Below are positions 11,893-23,757 of a stretch of 64,000 nucleotides of DNA, one piece after another. The notes under the pieces are model-generated. The model searched no databases. It was not told where the DNA came from and saw only the letters and a program-made list of their open reading frames with translations. Source of the stretch: Cryptomeria japonica (Eukaryota; Streptophyta; Pinopsida; Cupressales; Cupressaceae); contig NC_081406.1 of the NCBI RefSeq assembly GCF_030272615.1, positions 398,137,939 to 398,201,938 on the forward strand, written 5' to 3'. Every line of letters begins with the position of its first letter. The first letter of the stretch is position 1. The translations under genes and the position numbers were made by a program.

Positions 11893-13694
11893 TTTTGGTG
11901 AACCTGACATGAACTAACCCCTTAACCATGTTTTGAGTGCTTTTTGAGCTGTTTGGAGGTGAAAGACTCAAGAAATAGGGTGACTCAGAGCTTTCTGGAC
12001 ACTTTTGCGCTTGTGTTGAGGCATTCTACGCCTATGTTGATGGGTTCTGCGCCTGTGTTGAGTCATTCTGCACTTGTGTAAGGCCAGAAACAGAGGTAAA
12101 ATCAGTTGTTTTTACTTGCAAGTTTGTTTGTTTTCATTCTCTTTCTTGCATTCTAGTTTTTCTTTGGTATTAATTCTTTGTGCAGCATCTCGGCGTTATG
12201 TGTGACGAAGACTAAAAATGCAACTACTAACGAATCTTATGCAGGACGTGGTCAAAGACTCTCATTAAAACATCTTGCTTGCGATTTTTAAAGTAGTTGC
12301 ACATTTCATTTTTTAAAGGTTAATGAACACCATGCATGCTTTGTCTATTTTTAATTTGATTGCATGTTTTAACCCTTAGAACTGGGCCTGCCTCCTGATT
12401 TGCCTGGCACTTCGCACAGGCATTGGTGAGAGGGAATGACCCAAAGTGGTGACGGGCTAAAGCCAAGCTCTTCTGAACCACTCTAAATAACTATGGATGC
12501 AACGAAAGTTGTAGACAACGGGTGCTGGAATGGTATTGCGACGATTTATTCACCGGATCAATACCCACCCGAACGGATGCCCTTACTAGAATCTCTTGTT
12601 TTTAGATGCCAAAATCCTTCTATCTATTGGCTCAGGTGTTGTGATACGTGCATGCCGAAGACACCTCTCATGTACTCCTCAGTTAGAGATAGCAAGTTCT
12701 TGGGAAGTGATTCCCCTTGAACTCGAAGCTTGGTATGCCCAAGAAGTGAGTGCACTGTAAGGGGGAGCCAGTGCTACCAAGCGTCTAGCTATCCGACTGA
12801 GTGTTGTATTTTATGGTTAGAGGATTCAACAGATATTGCCCTTGCTAGCCATAGGATTTGTTGTGAATGTTCTTGATTGTCTTGAATCAAAATTCAAACA
12901 AACATTTTTGTCTTCCGTGATTGTCAAAAGTTAAATAAAAAAGAAACTTTCAAAAGTGCTCATAATCAACTTGGATTTTCAAAATCAACAACCTTCAATT
13001 CAAAATCCAAACAAAAGTCCAAATTTGTCCAAGTATTCATCCAACATTTGAAAATGGCTTGTCAAAACATTGAATATCTTTGTTTCAAAATTCATGTCAC
13101 TTTAGGCTAGGTTTTGCATAGTCCAACTTAGGTCCTAGGACATATTGTCATCTCCCTTCATTTTAGTCCTTGTCATTGCAAGTGTCCTCATTTTTGCACT
13201 TAGGTTCAAAAATCATTTCCCTAGGTTTTGCATTTCATTGTCATACCCAAGCTAGATTTCCATTTTGTTTTGATAATCATTGCCTTCTTACATTTAAGTC
13301 TCAAAATTTGGTTTGTCAAACTTGAAAAATCAAAACTTTGGATGATACGCTAAGTTGTTGTTAGGGAGTCTTGACCTTGTCTAAAATTTGTCCTTTCATT
13401 AATATCATTTTTTGTCAAACCTAGCTTAGTATCCAAGCATATAGGTGAGATATTGTCAATTTGTCCTATTGTCATTTGGTCCTTGGTCCTTTAAGGTCTT
13501 GGCTTTATTCCAACTTCCCAAGGTTGAGTCTTTAGGTTTGCATTCCAAAAAAGTTTTGTCCAAATCTTGAAAAACAACAAAAACATAGGTTGCATTCTTG
13601 CTATAGATTGCATTTTCATCTATTTAGGTTGCATATCATACATCATACTTTTAAAATTAAAGAAATCCCAAAAATATTGCATTTGCATAGTGAC
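11893..13694 (+). other. Tat element leader with candidate primer binding site
   Basis: Directly after the LTR, TTTTGGTGAACCTGAC (11893-11908) is the candidate primer binding site; the tRNA could not be named with confidence. About 12180-12830 is noticeably less AT-rich and less repetitive than its surroundings and could be a structured packaging leader. It contains a 75-codon open frame (12493-12720, starting MDATKVVDNGCWNG) that resembles no family known to me. About 12840-13590 is T-rich with many TTGTCC and CATTTGTC words and looks non-coding. Confidence 0.6.
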
Positions 13695-16440
13695 ATGCCT
13701 GTTGAAATAAGGTCCAAATCTAAGAAGATGGGCGAACCAACATATCAACCCATTGACAACGTATCAAACTCACAGTTTCAACCTAGTCAAACATTACAAA
13801 TTGAAGGTTCGTCAAACACATCATTACCACCATATGGAATGGTTCAACTTGGACCACCTCCATTATATGAGCTAGTGTTTGTACCCATGAAACCAAGATA
13901 TGGGAGTGTTCCACCAACACCAAGGGAAAATGCACCTTTTGACTGGAATCAACTGAACCTGCAACATGAAATTCAAACTCAAACATTACATGAGGAACAA
14001 ACTCTTTCACAAGGACTTGGTTCAGATCAAGGCATTCAACAAGAAATAAATCCAAATGTTTTACCAGATTCTTCATCAGATTCTGATGCTTCCGATGATG
14101 TTGATATGTTCTTTAAGATGTTTCCACAAAAATATCTTGATATGATGAGTAATGTGACCTCCTCAAATGAGCAAATTAATGTGCAAAAACAACAAGGCGG
14201 TGAGCTGTTAAGTTTCTCTCCACATCCAAATGAATAAAGTGTGCAACAAGAACCTCAACACACCTTGATGAGCAAGCATGCTTCAAAAACTTTGACAATG
14301 ACTATTCCACAAAAGTCAACATTCGAAACAATAAACAATCCATTATTTAATACAACACCTTTAGCACAAGATCAAATGATGGCCACACAAATATTGACAA
14401 CTATCCCTCAACAAGAAATGATTCCTCGAATAATTACAAGTGGATCAAAATCTAAGATGCAAGAAAGCTTTACGACTGGAATGCCTGATCTTACAAATGT
14501 TCAAAACAATTCTATAATGCAACAAAGTTTCTATGTCCCATCAAGTTCAATGTGTTTGGCAAATACTCAAGTACCTGTTATGCAAAATATTGTGATAGAT
14601 CCTTCAATAGTGGCAACACAAAGAGCCACAAATAGTGGTGTGCACCAACAACAAGTGTTGCAACAATTGAGGAATACACAAAAGGAACAATCAAATGCGC
14701 AAACAAGCAATGCACAACAACAACAATATCGCATTCAACAACACGTTGCAGTATCTTCTGCACCATTACAAGTTCATTCAAACTTGCAACCACCACAATG
14801 GATTGGACAAACAACATAGCAAGTCAATGCAAGTGCCATCCCCCATCTCAAGGAGAAAAAATAGAAACCTCCCAAACAAAGTTTTTTGCAAATGATGGGA
14901 TTTACATTAGGACAACAATAGTTGGCACAAAGTCAGCAAATTCTGATTCGTCAGCATCAACAACAACATGTGCCTCAATATGGGCTAGGCAAAACAAGTT
15001 ATCATACATCACAACCACAACTGATGTCCATGCAATATCAACAACACCCTCAACTACAATATCAACCAAGGCTACAAATGATGATCCCATCGCAAGAAGC
15101 ACAACAAAAGGGTCAATGTCAAGGCATGGCACAACCACAACAACAAGAGCTATATCAAGAACTTTATATGCTAGAGACACCAAAGACAACAATTTTAGAG
15201 CATCAACAGCCAATGGAGAGCACGATGTATCAACAAAAAGTACACCCAAGAATGAATGATGAACTTCCAAAATCTTCGCTATCTGACACAATTGCACAAC
15301 AGCTTGAGAAGTTGCAAGGACAAGTCGATGCATTGGAAACCAAAGGGACAAAGAAATTATACATAGATCAAGATTTATGTCCTAATCCATTTGACAAGAG
15401 CTTGTACATGCCTCCCTTTCCTAAGCATTTTGAGGCACCTAGTTTTGAGAAAGATAAAGGGAACAACAATCCAAAAGACCATATTCGAGAATTTTTCATA
15501 GCATGTATTGAAGTGAGCTATGAGGAAACATATTTGATGCGCTTATTCACATGAAGTCTCATAGGAAAAGCCATGGATTGGTATTTGCATTTGCCAGGGA
15601 ACATAAAGACATGGCCGGAATTGGCTCAAAAGTTTATATCCCACTTCGCATTCAACATTGACAGTGAAGTGACCATGTCAGATTTATGCAACACCAAGCA
15701 AAATCATGGTGAACCATTAGTGACTTTCTTACAAAGATGGCGAAGCTTGTACAGTCGTTCTTCCCTAGATATACCTAAAGAACAACAAGTGAACTTATTT
15801 ATTCAAAATTTGGTCCCAGAAATGATGTATGAGCTCAAATTAAAAAGTCCTAGTACCATTGAGAAGCTCATTAAGAAAGGGATGAACATTGAAACTACTC
15901 TTGTAGCTAAGGGACTCATTAAGCTCAACAAAGATAGTGATAACACAAACAATTCAGGGGACAAAAATAGATTTTGGTACAAAAACAAGAATGTCAATAA
16001 TGATGGAGTTGTTGATGCAAGAGCATTGAATGCAAATCAACCCATGTTCACGATAAAGAAATTGAGTGCTCCTAATATGTCGGCTATTCAACAAAATCAG
16101 ACACAAGCAAGCAATGTTATTCAATAGCCACAATACCAACAGTATAATCAACAACAAGGTCAGCAACAAAACCAGCAATGAAAACCTTTCAGATCAAGGG
16201 ATGGGCCTCCTCGATAGTTTATGCCATTGGGAGAGCCTATTGAGTTAGTAATGAAACAATTAATACAAGCAAATTTTATCAAGTTACCAGATGTCAAGGA
16301 AGAACCATTGGTAAAGCCGCATTGGTGGAATGATAATGCATATTGTGAATACCATAGGTCAAAAGGACATAAAACTGCATTGTGTTTTCAATTGAAACAT
16401 ATGATTCAAGACTTGTTAGATCAAGGAGTAATTGAGGTAG
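13695..16440 (+). pseudogene. gag of the Tat element
   Basis: Capsid/nucleocapsid polyprotein, taken to start at the ATG at 13695 (MPVEIRSKSKKMG). Residues to about 590 are rich in Gln, Asn, Ser and Thr. A Retrotrans_gag-type core lies at about 15475-15900, with IREFFIACIEVSYEETYLMRL, AMDWYLHLPGN and TFLQRWRSLYSRSS. A zinc-binding motif follows at about 16342-16440: CEYHRSKGHKTALCFQLK, the C-H-H-C spacing usual for Tat elements. All fragments lie in one frame, which continues into protease. In-frame stops include 14235 (TAA), 14817, 14862, 14919, 16125 (TAG), 15552 and about 16179 (TGA), with another TAG near 16215. Confidence 0.85.
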
Positions 16441-17840
16441 ACCCACCCAACGCAACCTCTAACACTGATCATACAATTTTCAAAACTCCTTTGCTTGATC
16501 ATGACAAGGGTAAAGCATCTTCTTCAAACTCTACCCAAACAACGAATCTTAATTATGCAAATACTGGTTATAATAATGTCATCAATTGTTTTCGAGTGTC
16601 AAATGAGTATGTTTCCACCATAAGAATAAAGGGACAAGATCCTTCTTGTGCAGTCACCACTCGTCGATCGAAAGGAGCTCCTATAATTCCTCCCAAATCA
16701 ACTCCTACGAGTCAGTATAATCTCCTAGATCATTTGGAAAAGAAACTTGCACAAATATCAATTCTTGAGTTGTTGAAAATGTCCCCTATGCATCGCGCAG
16801 TCCTAGATAAAGCTTTAACTGAGTCTACTATCCCAACAGACATTGATGTTGACCTATTTCAAGCCCGAATTGGACATCTAGCTATTTCCCAACACGTTGC
16901 CTTTTCTGATAATGATATTTCCCTTGATAAGCTCCCTCATAATGATCCTTTACATCTTGAAGTCTTTGTCCATAATTGCAAGATCCAACGAGTCTTGATA
17001 GATGGCAGAGCAGGTCTTAACATCTGTACCTTGAGAGTAGTCATTGGTCTTGGTTATACAAAAAATGACATTGATTCTTCCAGAAGAATAACAATCAAAG
17101 CATATGATGATTTTGAGCACCCATCTAAAGGGGTAATTTCATTGCCTATCAGAGTCGGTCCAGTGATAGAAAACACTTTCCTATAGGTCCTAGACCTCGA
17201 CCTCCCTTACAATATGATTCTTGGCCGTCCGTGGATACACCTAATGAAAGCAGTTCCATCTACTTATCATCAGTGTTTAAAATATCCTTACAATGGGACT
17301 GAGATACCAATTCCAGGAGATCGTAATCCATTTCAATTTTGTGCTAATCTAAAGGATTCCCCACAAAAACAAGTCCCAGTCAATAGAGAGGCCCACTCAC
17401 ATAATTATGTGGATCCTAATGAGTTGTTAGATGCTGTCAAAGGCAAATTGAAGATACAGGACCAAGGATGCGGAGAGTATTTAATGGCTCAAACATTCCT
17501 CATTGGGAATTTACCAATATCTCCAAAATCATATGGCAAACCACATTTGTTGCAAAAGGAACCTAAGATAGTCATTCAATATTATCCCCCCACTACATTT
17601 ACAAAATGGGGTGAACTTAACAAGGAAACTTTGGATGATGATGTAATAGATTGGCTTTATAAGGATCAAACTGATACACCACCTGTCAAGTTGCCAGTGG
17701 AGCGGTATGGAAAAGGGTTTACTATACTATAGAAAAAGGGATATGATGGCTACAGTGGTTTGGGCCCTGACAAGAAAGGAAGACTAGAACCTATTATACC
17801 TAAGATGTGACATCCAACTTTAGGGTTAGGTTTTGTACCA
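16441..17840 (+). pseudogene. Protease and possible G-patch segment of the Tat polyprotein
   Basis: In the same frame as gag. The retropepsin-type active site is near 16990-17035 as VLIDGRAGLNICTL, where the usual Gly after DG is Arg, so activity is doubtful. The flap-side segment 17100-17230 includes ISLPIRVGPV and MILGRPWIH, the conserved 'GRPW' end of the fold. About 17700-17830 reads KKGYDGYSGLGPDKKGRLEP then HPTLGLGFVP, whose glycine spacing resembles a G-patch nucleic-acid-binding domain placed between protease and RT. Stops are TAG at 17184 and 17730 and TGA near 17808. The G-patch call rests on pattern only. Confidence 0.7.
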
Positions 17841-19950
17841 TTGCGAATTGGAACCTCGTCTACCAAAGTGACCACTTGTGGAAAGGGGTGTGACTTTGAT
17901 GATGAAACAACACCTGAGGATACCCAACCTGAAACTAATTCCAATGAATGGGAGTGGAGTTATTTTTCTTCTAGCTCCTATGCCCTTGAAAATGTTTTCC
18001 TTGACCCTGATGATTTGCCCATGGAAGACAAACATGAAATAACTTCCCCTCCCAAAACATGTCCTAATGCTTGGATAGAGTCATTCTGGGACCCAAGCTC
18101 TGAATCAGATATGAGCAATTTAGACAGTGATACCACGGACATTCTTATCCTTACCATCTCGGCCCTAACTCTCCTTGAAACCAATGATGACATACCCCTT
18201 GTCTATCCACAGCTTATCCAACATGACCAACAAGAACCACTCATATTGGATTGTTTTGAAAATGACGAAGCAATTGCAGAATTCCTTGGACTACGGGAAG
18301 GCATACCACAAGGCGATCATAAGGTAAGATTTAATATTGATTTGGATTCCACAACATATTTTGGGGAGTCAACTCCATCTTCTAGTCATAAAAATGAAAA
18401 AGAAAAAGCCAAAGTAAAAAATCAAAAGAATGGGTCTTTGAGTGAAAATCATAAGGCACTCTCTGACCATAGAAAAGTAAAAATAAAAGACGTACCTATG
18501 GGTGAAAACCTCTCTAAGGCACCCAAAGGTGGAAGATTGGACATACCCCTATCAAGTCAGGATAAATCAACATTGCTTGTGGAAATGACCGAAAAGATAA
18601 ATTTGGGTACACCTGACAACCCTAAGGTCATTCATTTCGCTGCTTCTCTATCAAAACAAGAAAAGAAAGATTTTGCCAATTTCTTTCTTGAGAAGAAGAT
18701 TAGTTTTGCATGGTCTTATGCAGATATGCCTGGCCTTGATCTAGAATTAGTCCTTCATCACTTGCCATTAAAACCAGATGCCAAGCCCGTCAAACAAAAA
18801 CTTAGAAAGATGCATCCCCAAGTGGCTCTCTTAGTCAAAGTAGAACTAAAAAAATTATTAGATGTGGGCTTTATCAGACCAATTGATTATGCAGATTGGA
18901 TTTCAAATTTGGTACCAATTAGCAAAGTAACTGGGGGCATAAGAATCTGTATGGATTTTAGGGATCTCAATAAAGCATGCCCTAAAGATGACTTTCCACT
19001 GCCGAATATAGACATCATAGTTGACATGACTACCGGATATGAGATGCTATCATTGATGGATGGTTTTTCCAGATATAATCAAATTCGCATTGCTCCTGAA
19101 GATCAACATAAGACTACATTCACATGTGCTTGGGGTACCTACTGCTGGAATGTGATGCCTTTTGGCCTTAAAAATGCTGGAGCAACATATCAAAGAATTA
19201 TGACAACAATTTTCCATGATTTTATGCATACTTTGATGGAAGACTATGTTGATGACCTATTATGCAAATCCATCACAAGAGATAGTCATCTAGCCATCCT
19301 TGGCCCAATATTTGATCGAATGGAAACCTACAAGCTTAGACTTAACCCAAAGAAATGTGTCTTTGGTGTCGCAACTGACAAATTATTAGGGTACATTGTT
19401 TCTCACAGAGGCATAGAAGTAGACCCAAAAAAAGTTAAAGTAATAATGGATATGCCTCCTCCTTCCAATCTCCATCAACTACGAAGTCTGCAAGGGAAGT
19501 TACAGTCAATCCACCGGTTTATAGCTCACTTGGCAGACAAATGTCATCCCTTCCAACATTTATTGCATAAAGATGTCACTTTTAAATGGACTAAGCAATG
19601 TCAACCAGCATTTCAAATTCTCAAGGATTATCTGATGTCGCCACCTATTCTAATGCCTCCTATAGCAGGGAAGCCATTCATATTGTATATCTCTGCAACT
19701 AAAACGACACTGGGAGCTCTCTTAGCCCAACAAGATGAAAAAGGCAAAGAATGGGATATTTATTATATCAGTCGGACACTAGTGGGCTATGAACTGAATT
19801 ATTCAACTATTGAATGGGCCTGTTTAGTAGTGGTATTTGCAACACAGAAGCTTTGGCACTATATGTTAAATCATTAGACATTGCTAGTTGCAAAAATTGA
19901 TCCCTTGAAATACTTGCTTAGTAGGGAAGCCTTGACAGGTCGCCTGGCAA
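17841..19950 (+). pseudogene. Reverse transcriptase and RNase H of the Tat element
   Basis: A 678-codon open stretch (17841-19877). The first ~230 residues are an acidic/basic linker. The RT core has GGIRICMDFRDLNKACPKDD, LMDGFSRYNQI (catalytic Asp), MPFGLKNAGATYQR and the YVDDLLCKS box, all intact. The thumb has LNPKKCVFGV and GYIVSHRGIEVDP. The first RNase H follows from about 19590 (TFKWTKQCQPAFQILKDYL, ALLAQQDEKGKEWDIYYISR, NYSTIEWACLVVVFATQKL). A TAG at 19875 interrupts the HQT motif, after which the frame continues with LLVAKIDPLKYLLSREALTG. This is the best preserved domain of the window. Confidence 0.93.
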
Positions 19951-20460
19951 AGTGGGTTATGATCCTAAGTGAGCTTGATATTGAGTACATTGAGAGAAAG
20001 ACAATAAAAGGACAAATCATAGCAGATCAACTTGCAGAGGCACCTATTCATGATGATCATCCAATGTTGACAGACTTCCCTGATGAATCAGTATTAGCTC
20101 TTGCTTCTTCTAAGGAATGGAAATTACACTTTGATGGATCTCACACAAAGTATGGCTCAGGAGTGGGTATATTGTTTGTCACCCCTCAAGGAGATGCTAT
20201 CCCAAAGTCATATAGGATCACTTTCCATTGCACCAATAATATTGCAGAATACGAAGCTTTGGTCACAGGACTCCGAGTAGCAATCCAATGGAACATTACA
20301 CATTTGCAAGTCTATGGAGATTCCTAGTTAGTCATCCGTCAAGTGAATGATGACTATGAAACAAAGGATGAAAAGCTTCTTCCCTACAAGCATATGGTGG
20401 ATTTATTCAAGACAAAATTTACTGATATCCATTTCAGTCAAGTTCCAAGAATACAAAAAA
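19951..20460 (+). pseudogene. Second (archaeal-type) RNase H of the Tat element
   Basis: An extra RNase H after the first one is characteristic of Tat elements. It shows LHFDGSHTKYGSGVGIL (first Asp), NNIAEYEALVTGLRVA (Glu) and VYGDS (Asp), with a TAG at 20325 followed in frame by LVIRQVNDDYETKDEKLLPY. The reading frame shifts near 20450-20463 in a CAAAAAAG run, after which the integrase part lies one frame over. The position suggests a simple A-run indel. A programmed frameshift is less likely but not excluded. Confidence 0.85.
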
Positions 20461-20463
20461 GTC

Positions 20464-21871
20464 AGCAGATGCTATGGAAACTATTACTTCCATGTTAAAT
20501 ATGCCCCACAATATGGACATTTGTGAATTTTTGGTCGAACAGTTGCTTGTCCCTTCTTTTGAAATTTTGACAGCAGATGTGATGTGTGTTCTTGTTGGTC
20601 CTAATTCCCTATGGTACAATGACATCTATTGGTATTTGAAATCCCACACCTTACCACCTAACCTTTCCTCTAACCAACGCCAAGCCTTCATACGCCAAAC
20701 TACCAAATATGTCATCATCACAGATACCCTTTACTATCATTCCTTTGATCACACCCTCCTCAGGTGTTTGGATTCTGACGAGGCACAAATGGCTTTATGC
20801 GAGGTTCATGATGGTATATGTGGGGGCCATTTCAATGGTCTGAGTCTCGCTAAAAAGTTGGTTTGTGCTGGATATTATTGGCTCACCATGGAAAAGGATG
20901 CTCATGATTTTGTCAAGAAATGCTACAAATGTCAAATACATGGAAATTACATTCATGCACCAGCCCAAGAACTTCACTCTGTCATATCTCAGTGGCCCTT
21001 TTCTCAATCGGGATTGGATCTTATTGGCAAGATTCACCCAACATCTGCCAACGGACACAAATTCATCATCACAGCCACATAATACTTTACCAAATGGATT
21101 GAGGCTATCCCTATGACCTATATCACTGGTGTTCAAATTTCAAAGTTTCTACTAAATTATATCATATGCAGATATGGGGTTCCCCTTGCAATAGTCACAG
21201 ATAATGGCTGTCCATTAAAAAATAAAGATGTCAAGGAACTCTGTGAAAAGTTTCGCATCCAACACTGTTTCTCCACTCCTTACTATCCACAAAGTAATGG
21301 TCAAGCTGAAGCATCCAATAAAACCATCATTAAGATCCTGAAAAAGGTTGTCAATGTCATTGGTCAAGATTGGCATGTATAGTTGAATCTAGCACTATGG
21401 GCTTATCGCACTTCCATCCGCACACCTACTGGTGCAACACCTTATTCCTTGGTGTATGGTGCGGAAGCCATTTTACCCTTGGAAGTGGAAATTCTCTCTT
21501 TGCGTGTTTCCTTGCAACATTTGATTGATGATGAGATGCATAGAGTCTCTCGATTGCATCAGCTTGAGATGTTAGATGAGAAACATCAGACAACCCTGAC
21601 ACATTTGCAAGCATATCAAAACTGTCTCCATCACTCTTATAATAAGAAGGTCAAAGGGTGACACTTCAAAGTGGGAGATTTGGTCCTAAAGGCGAACCCG
21701 AAGAATACACAATCTACTGACATCATCAAAGGAAAATTTGAGCCTAATTGGGTTGGACCTTTCATAGTTACTGCAGCCTATGGCTCGAGGGCATATCAGC
21801 TTGCAACCCCAGACGGTGAACCTCTATCCGATCCTGTAAATAGCATGCACCTTCAAAAGTACTGGGCATAG
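20464..21871 (+). pseudogene. Integrase of the Tat element
   Basis: DNA-joining enzyme that inserts the cDNA. The zinc-binding N-terminus (about 20800-20940) has HDGICGGHFNG and CYKCQIHGN, the HHCC pattern. The catalytic core has SGLDLIGKIHP (Asp), AIVTDNGCPLKN (Asp) and FSTPYYPQSNGQAEASNK (Glu), so all three acidic residues survive. The C-terminal part has AYRTSIRTPTGATPYSLVYG, GDLVLKANPK and FEPNWVGPFIVTAAYGSRAY, ending YWA at 21871. In-frame stops are TAA near 21080, TAG near 21380 and TGA near 21659. No chromodomain follows, which fits a Tat rather than chromovirus assignment. Confidence 0.92.
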
Positions 21872-22317
21872 TTTTTTTGTCAGTAGTTCTTCAAATATGA
21901 TCCTGAAAAAATACAAAAAAATCAAAAAGTTCAAAAAAAAAAAAAAAAAATACAAAAAAAATCAAATAAAAGTGAAAAATTTAAAAGAACAAAAGTAAAG
22001 AAAAATAATTTGCCCTCTAGTGAAAACCTGGCAAACAGGTGCCATGTGTAAAAGACTATTGCTCCATTATCTATCATGACTCCTAGCTGTACTTTCCCCC
22101 TGCAAGTTTGTCATGATTATCCTCTTCCTTACCCAATGTTCTATTCCAGGCCTGTGATTGGTCAACATCATTGTCTTGCATACTCAGGTTTCCAGTCCTT
22201 GTGCATGTGTTTTGGTCCTGGTTGCTGTATATGTCTTTCAAATTTTCATTGGGTACGCACCCCTTGTCATGATCAATTACTGGAGTTATTGCTGTGTGCG
22301 GGCTGGAGCTTTCTTAT
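21872..22317 (+). other. Untranslated region after integrase
   Basis: An A-rich stretch at 21905-22010, with runs of up to 18 A, is followed by mixed sequence to 22317. No open frame with family resemblance was seen. Confidence 0.6.
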
Positions 22318-22495
22318 CACATAATGTCCTGAAAAAATCCCTAAAAATCACATAATGTACTGAAAAAATCCCTAAAAATCACATAATGTCCTGAAAAAAT
22401 CCCTAAAAATCATATAATGTCCTGAAAAAATCCCTAAAAATCAAATAATGTCCTGAAAAAAATCCCTAAAAAGTCAAATAAAGTCTTGAAAAATG
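22318..22495 (+). repeat. 31-bp tandem repeat in the Tat 3' region
   Basis: About five copies of a 31-bp unit built as CATAATGTCCTGAAAAAATC plus CCTAAAAATCA start near 22320, 22351 and 22382, with two further copies and a degenerate end (AAGTCTTGAAAAATG). Units are nearly identical, so the array expanded recently relative to the element. There are no spacers, so it is not a CRISPR array. Confidence 0.9.
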
Positions 22496-23757
22496 AACAA
22501 AAAAATGTAAAAAACTCGAAATTCTTACAAAGTGAAGAACATCAAAATCCAAAAACAATTTCTTTGGCATTTTGCATTTTGTCAATAAATGATCCCCTTT
22601 GTGCATAGACAGATCGCTGAGCATACATCCAACGACAATCAATCAAACATTTTGCTTTAATGAAATCATGCATTAATAGATGAACTTTTCAATCAAACCA
22701 GGCATTTAAACTGATCAAAATTGTCATGTCAATCAATCAACATCAATATCATTTGTCCTTGTTACTATTATCATAGGTCTTATATAGGGTGTGGTATATT
22801 CGAAACCAGACTGTGTCCTGTCTTAGATGGGGTACCGCATTCCTTGGAACTAGACAACATGATCATTCTTGTTTTCCACTTTTAACAATGACGATCAGAC
22901 TGTTTGTTTGACCTGGTTGAATTGGTGCGTCTTTTCTTTTTACTGATTTATCTTTGGCTTTGATCATGTTCCTATGTTGCTCGATGATGTCACTGAGATA
23001 TTTAGAGTGATCGGGATGGTTCATGGTCCCTTTTCTTTTTTTTGTTGTGTTTGCTGTTTGTGGAATGTTTGTCACAAACTGGGGCAACTATATCATTGGG
23101 TGTCTGTGATAAGTACGTTCGCTTTGTGAACGCCGCACATACCTCGACCCTTGATGTATGCACCCTTGGATGCTTCACTCATTCCTTGTGTGCGATGTAT
23201 TTGTCTTTTGCAAAAGGGGTTGCATTCCAGCTCTGGCCTTCCATGCCATGATGCTCTGCATCCGCTTTGCTACATTAAATAAAGGTTCTCACCTACTTAT
23301 GTGCATTTGTGAAAGCAAGTTTTCCTTCATCTCTAACTATTCTCTATCTAATTTCTTCTTACTAACATTTCTTTCGTCAGTCTGGGTAGTCCGTTCGGTC
23401 TAGTTCTCTGATCTCCAAAAACATAAGCTGCATTCTGCATTCATTGATTAGTACATTTGCATTATATCAAGTCCATACAAAGCATTTTATCCATTTCATC
23501 TTATAAATGTATCAAAAACATAAACACCATTCATACATGTTCCAAAGATAGTACATATATAGTGCATAAGACATCCATACATGGAAAGTAAACATAAGCC
23601 ATAACACATTGCATCCCATCATATAGCTGCATATCATATCATATATCAAAACAATATCGGAGTACAAACTTGGACTCTCTATCCTACGTATGACCCGCAG
23701 GCTGAGTACATAATGTCAAACTATATATGTCTCCATCATAAGGAGCATGTGCCTCTA
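22496..23757 (+). other. Tat 3' region between tandem repeat and antisense ORF
   Basis: Non-coding, AT-rich, with no terminal repeats. Short open frames such as 23042-23251 and 22863-23087 (minus) show no family resemblance and are probably chance. Confidence 0.5.

Noticed and set aside
12493-12720. A 75-codon ORF in the Tat leader as a separate gene
   Set aside because: Short, without recognisable domain or conservation evidence. Described as part of the leader instead.
14902-15351. A 149-codon antisense frame within Tat gag
   Set aside because: It mirrors the CAA/ACA-rich gag codons of the plus strand and is a compositional shadow.
22318-22495. Regularly repeated 31-bp units suggesting a CRISPR array
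   Set aside because: Units abut without variable spacers, and the locus lies in a plant retrotransposon. It is a tandem repeat.
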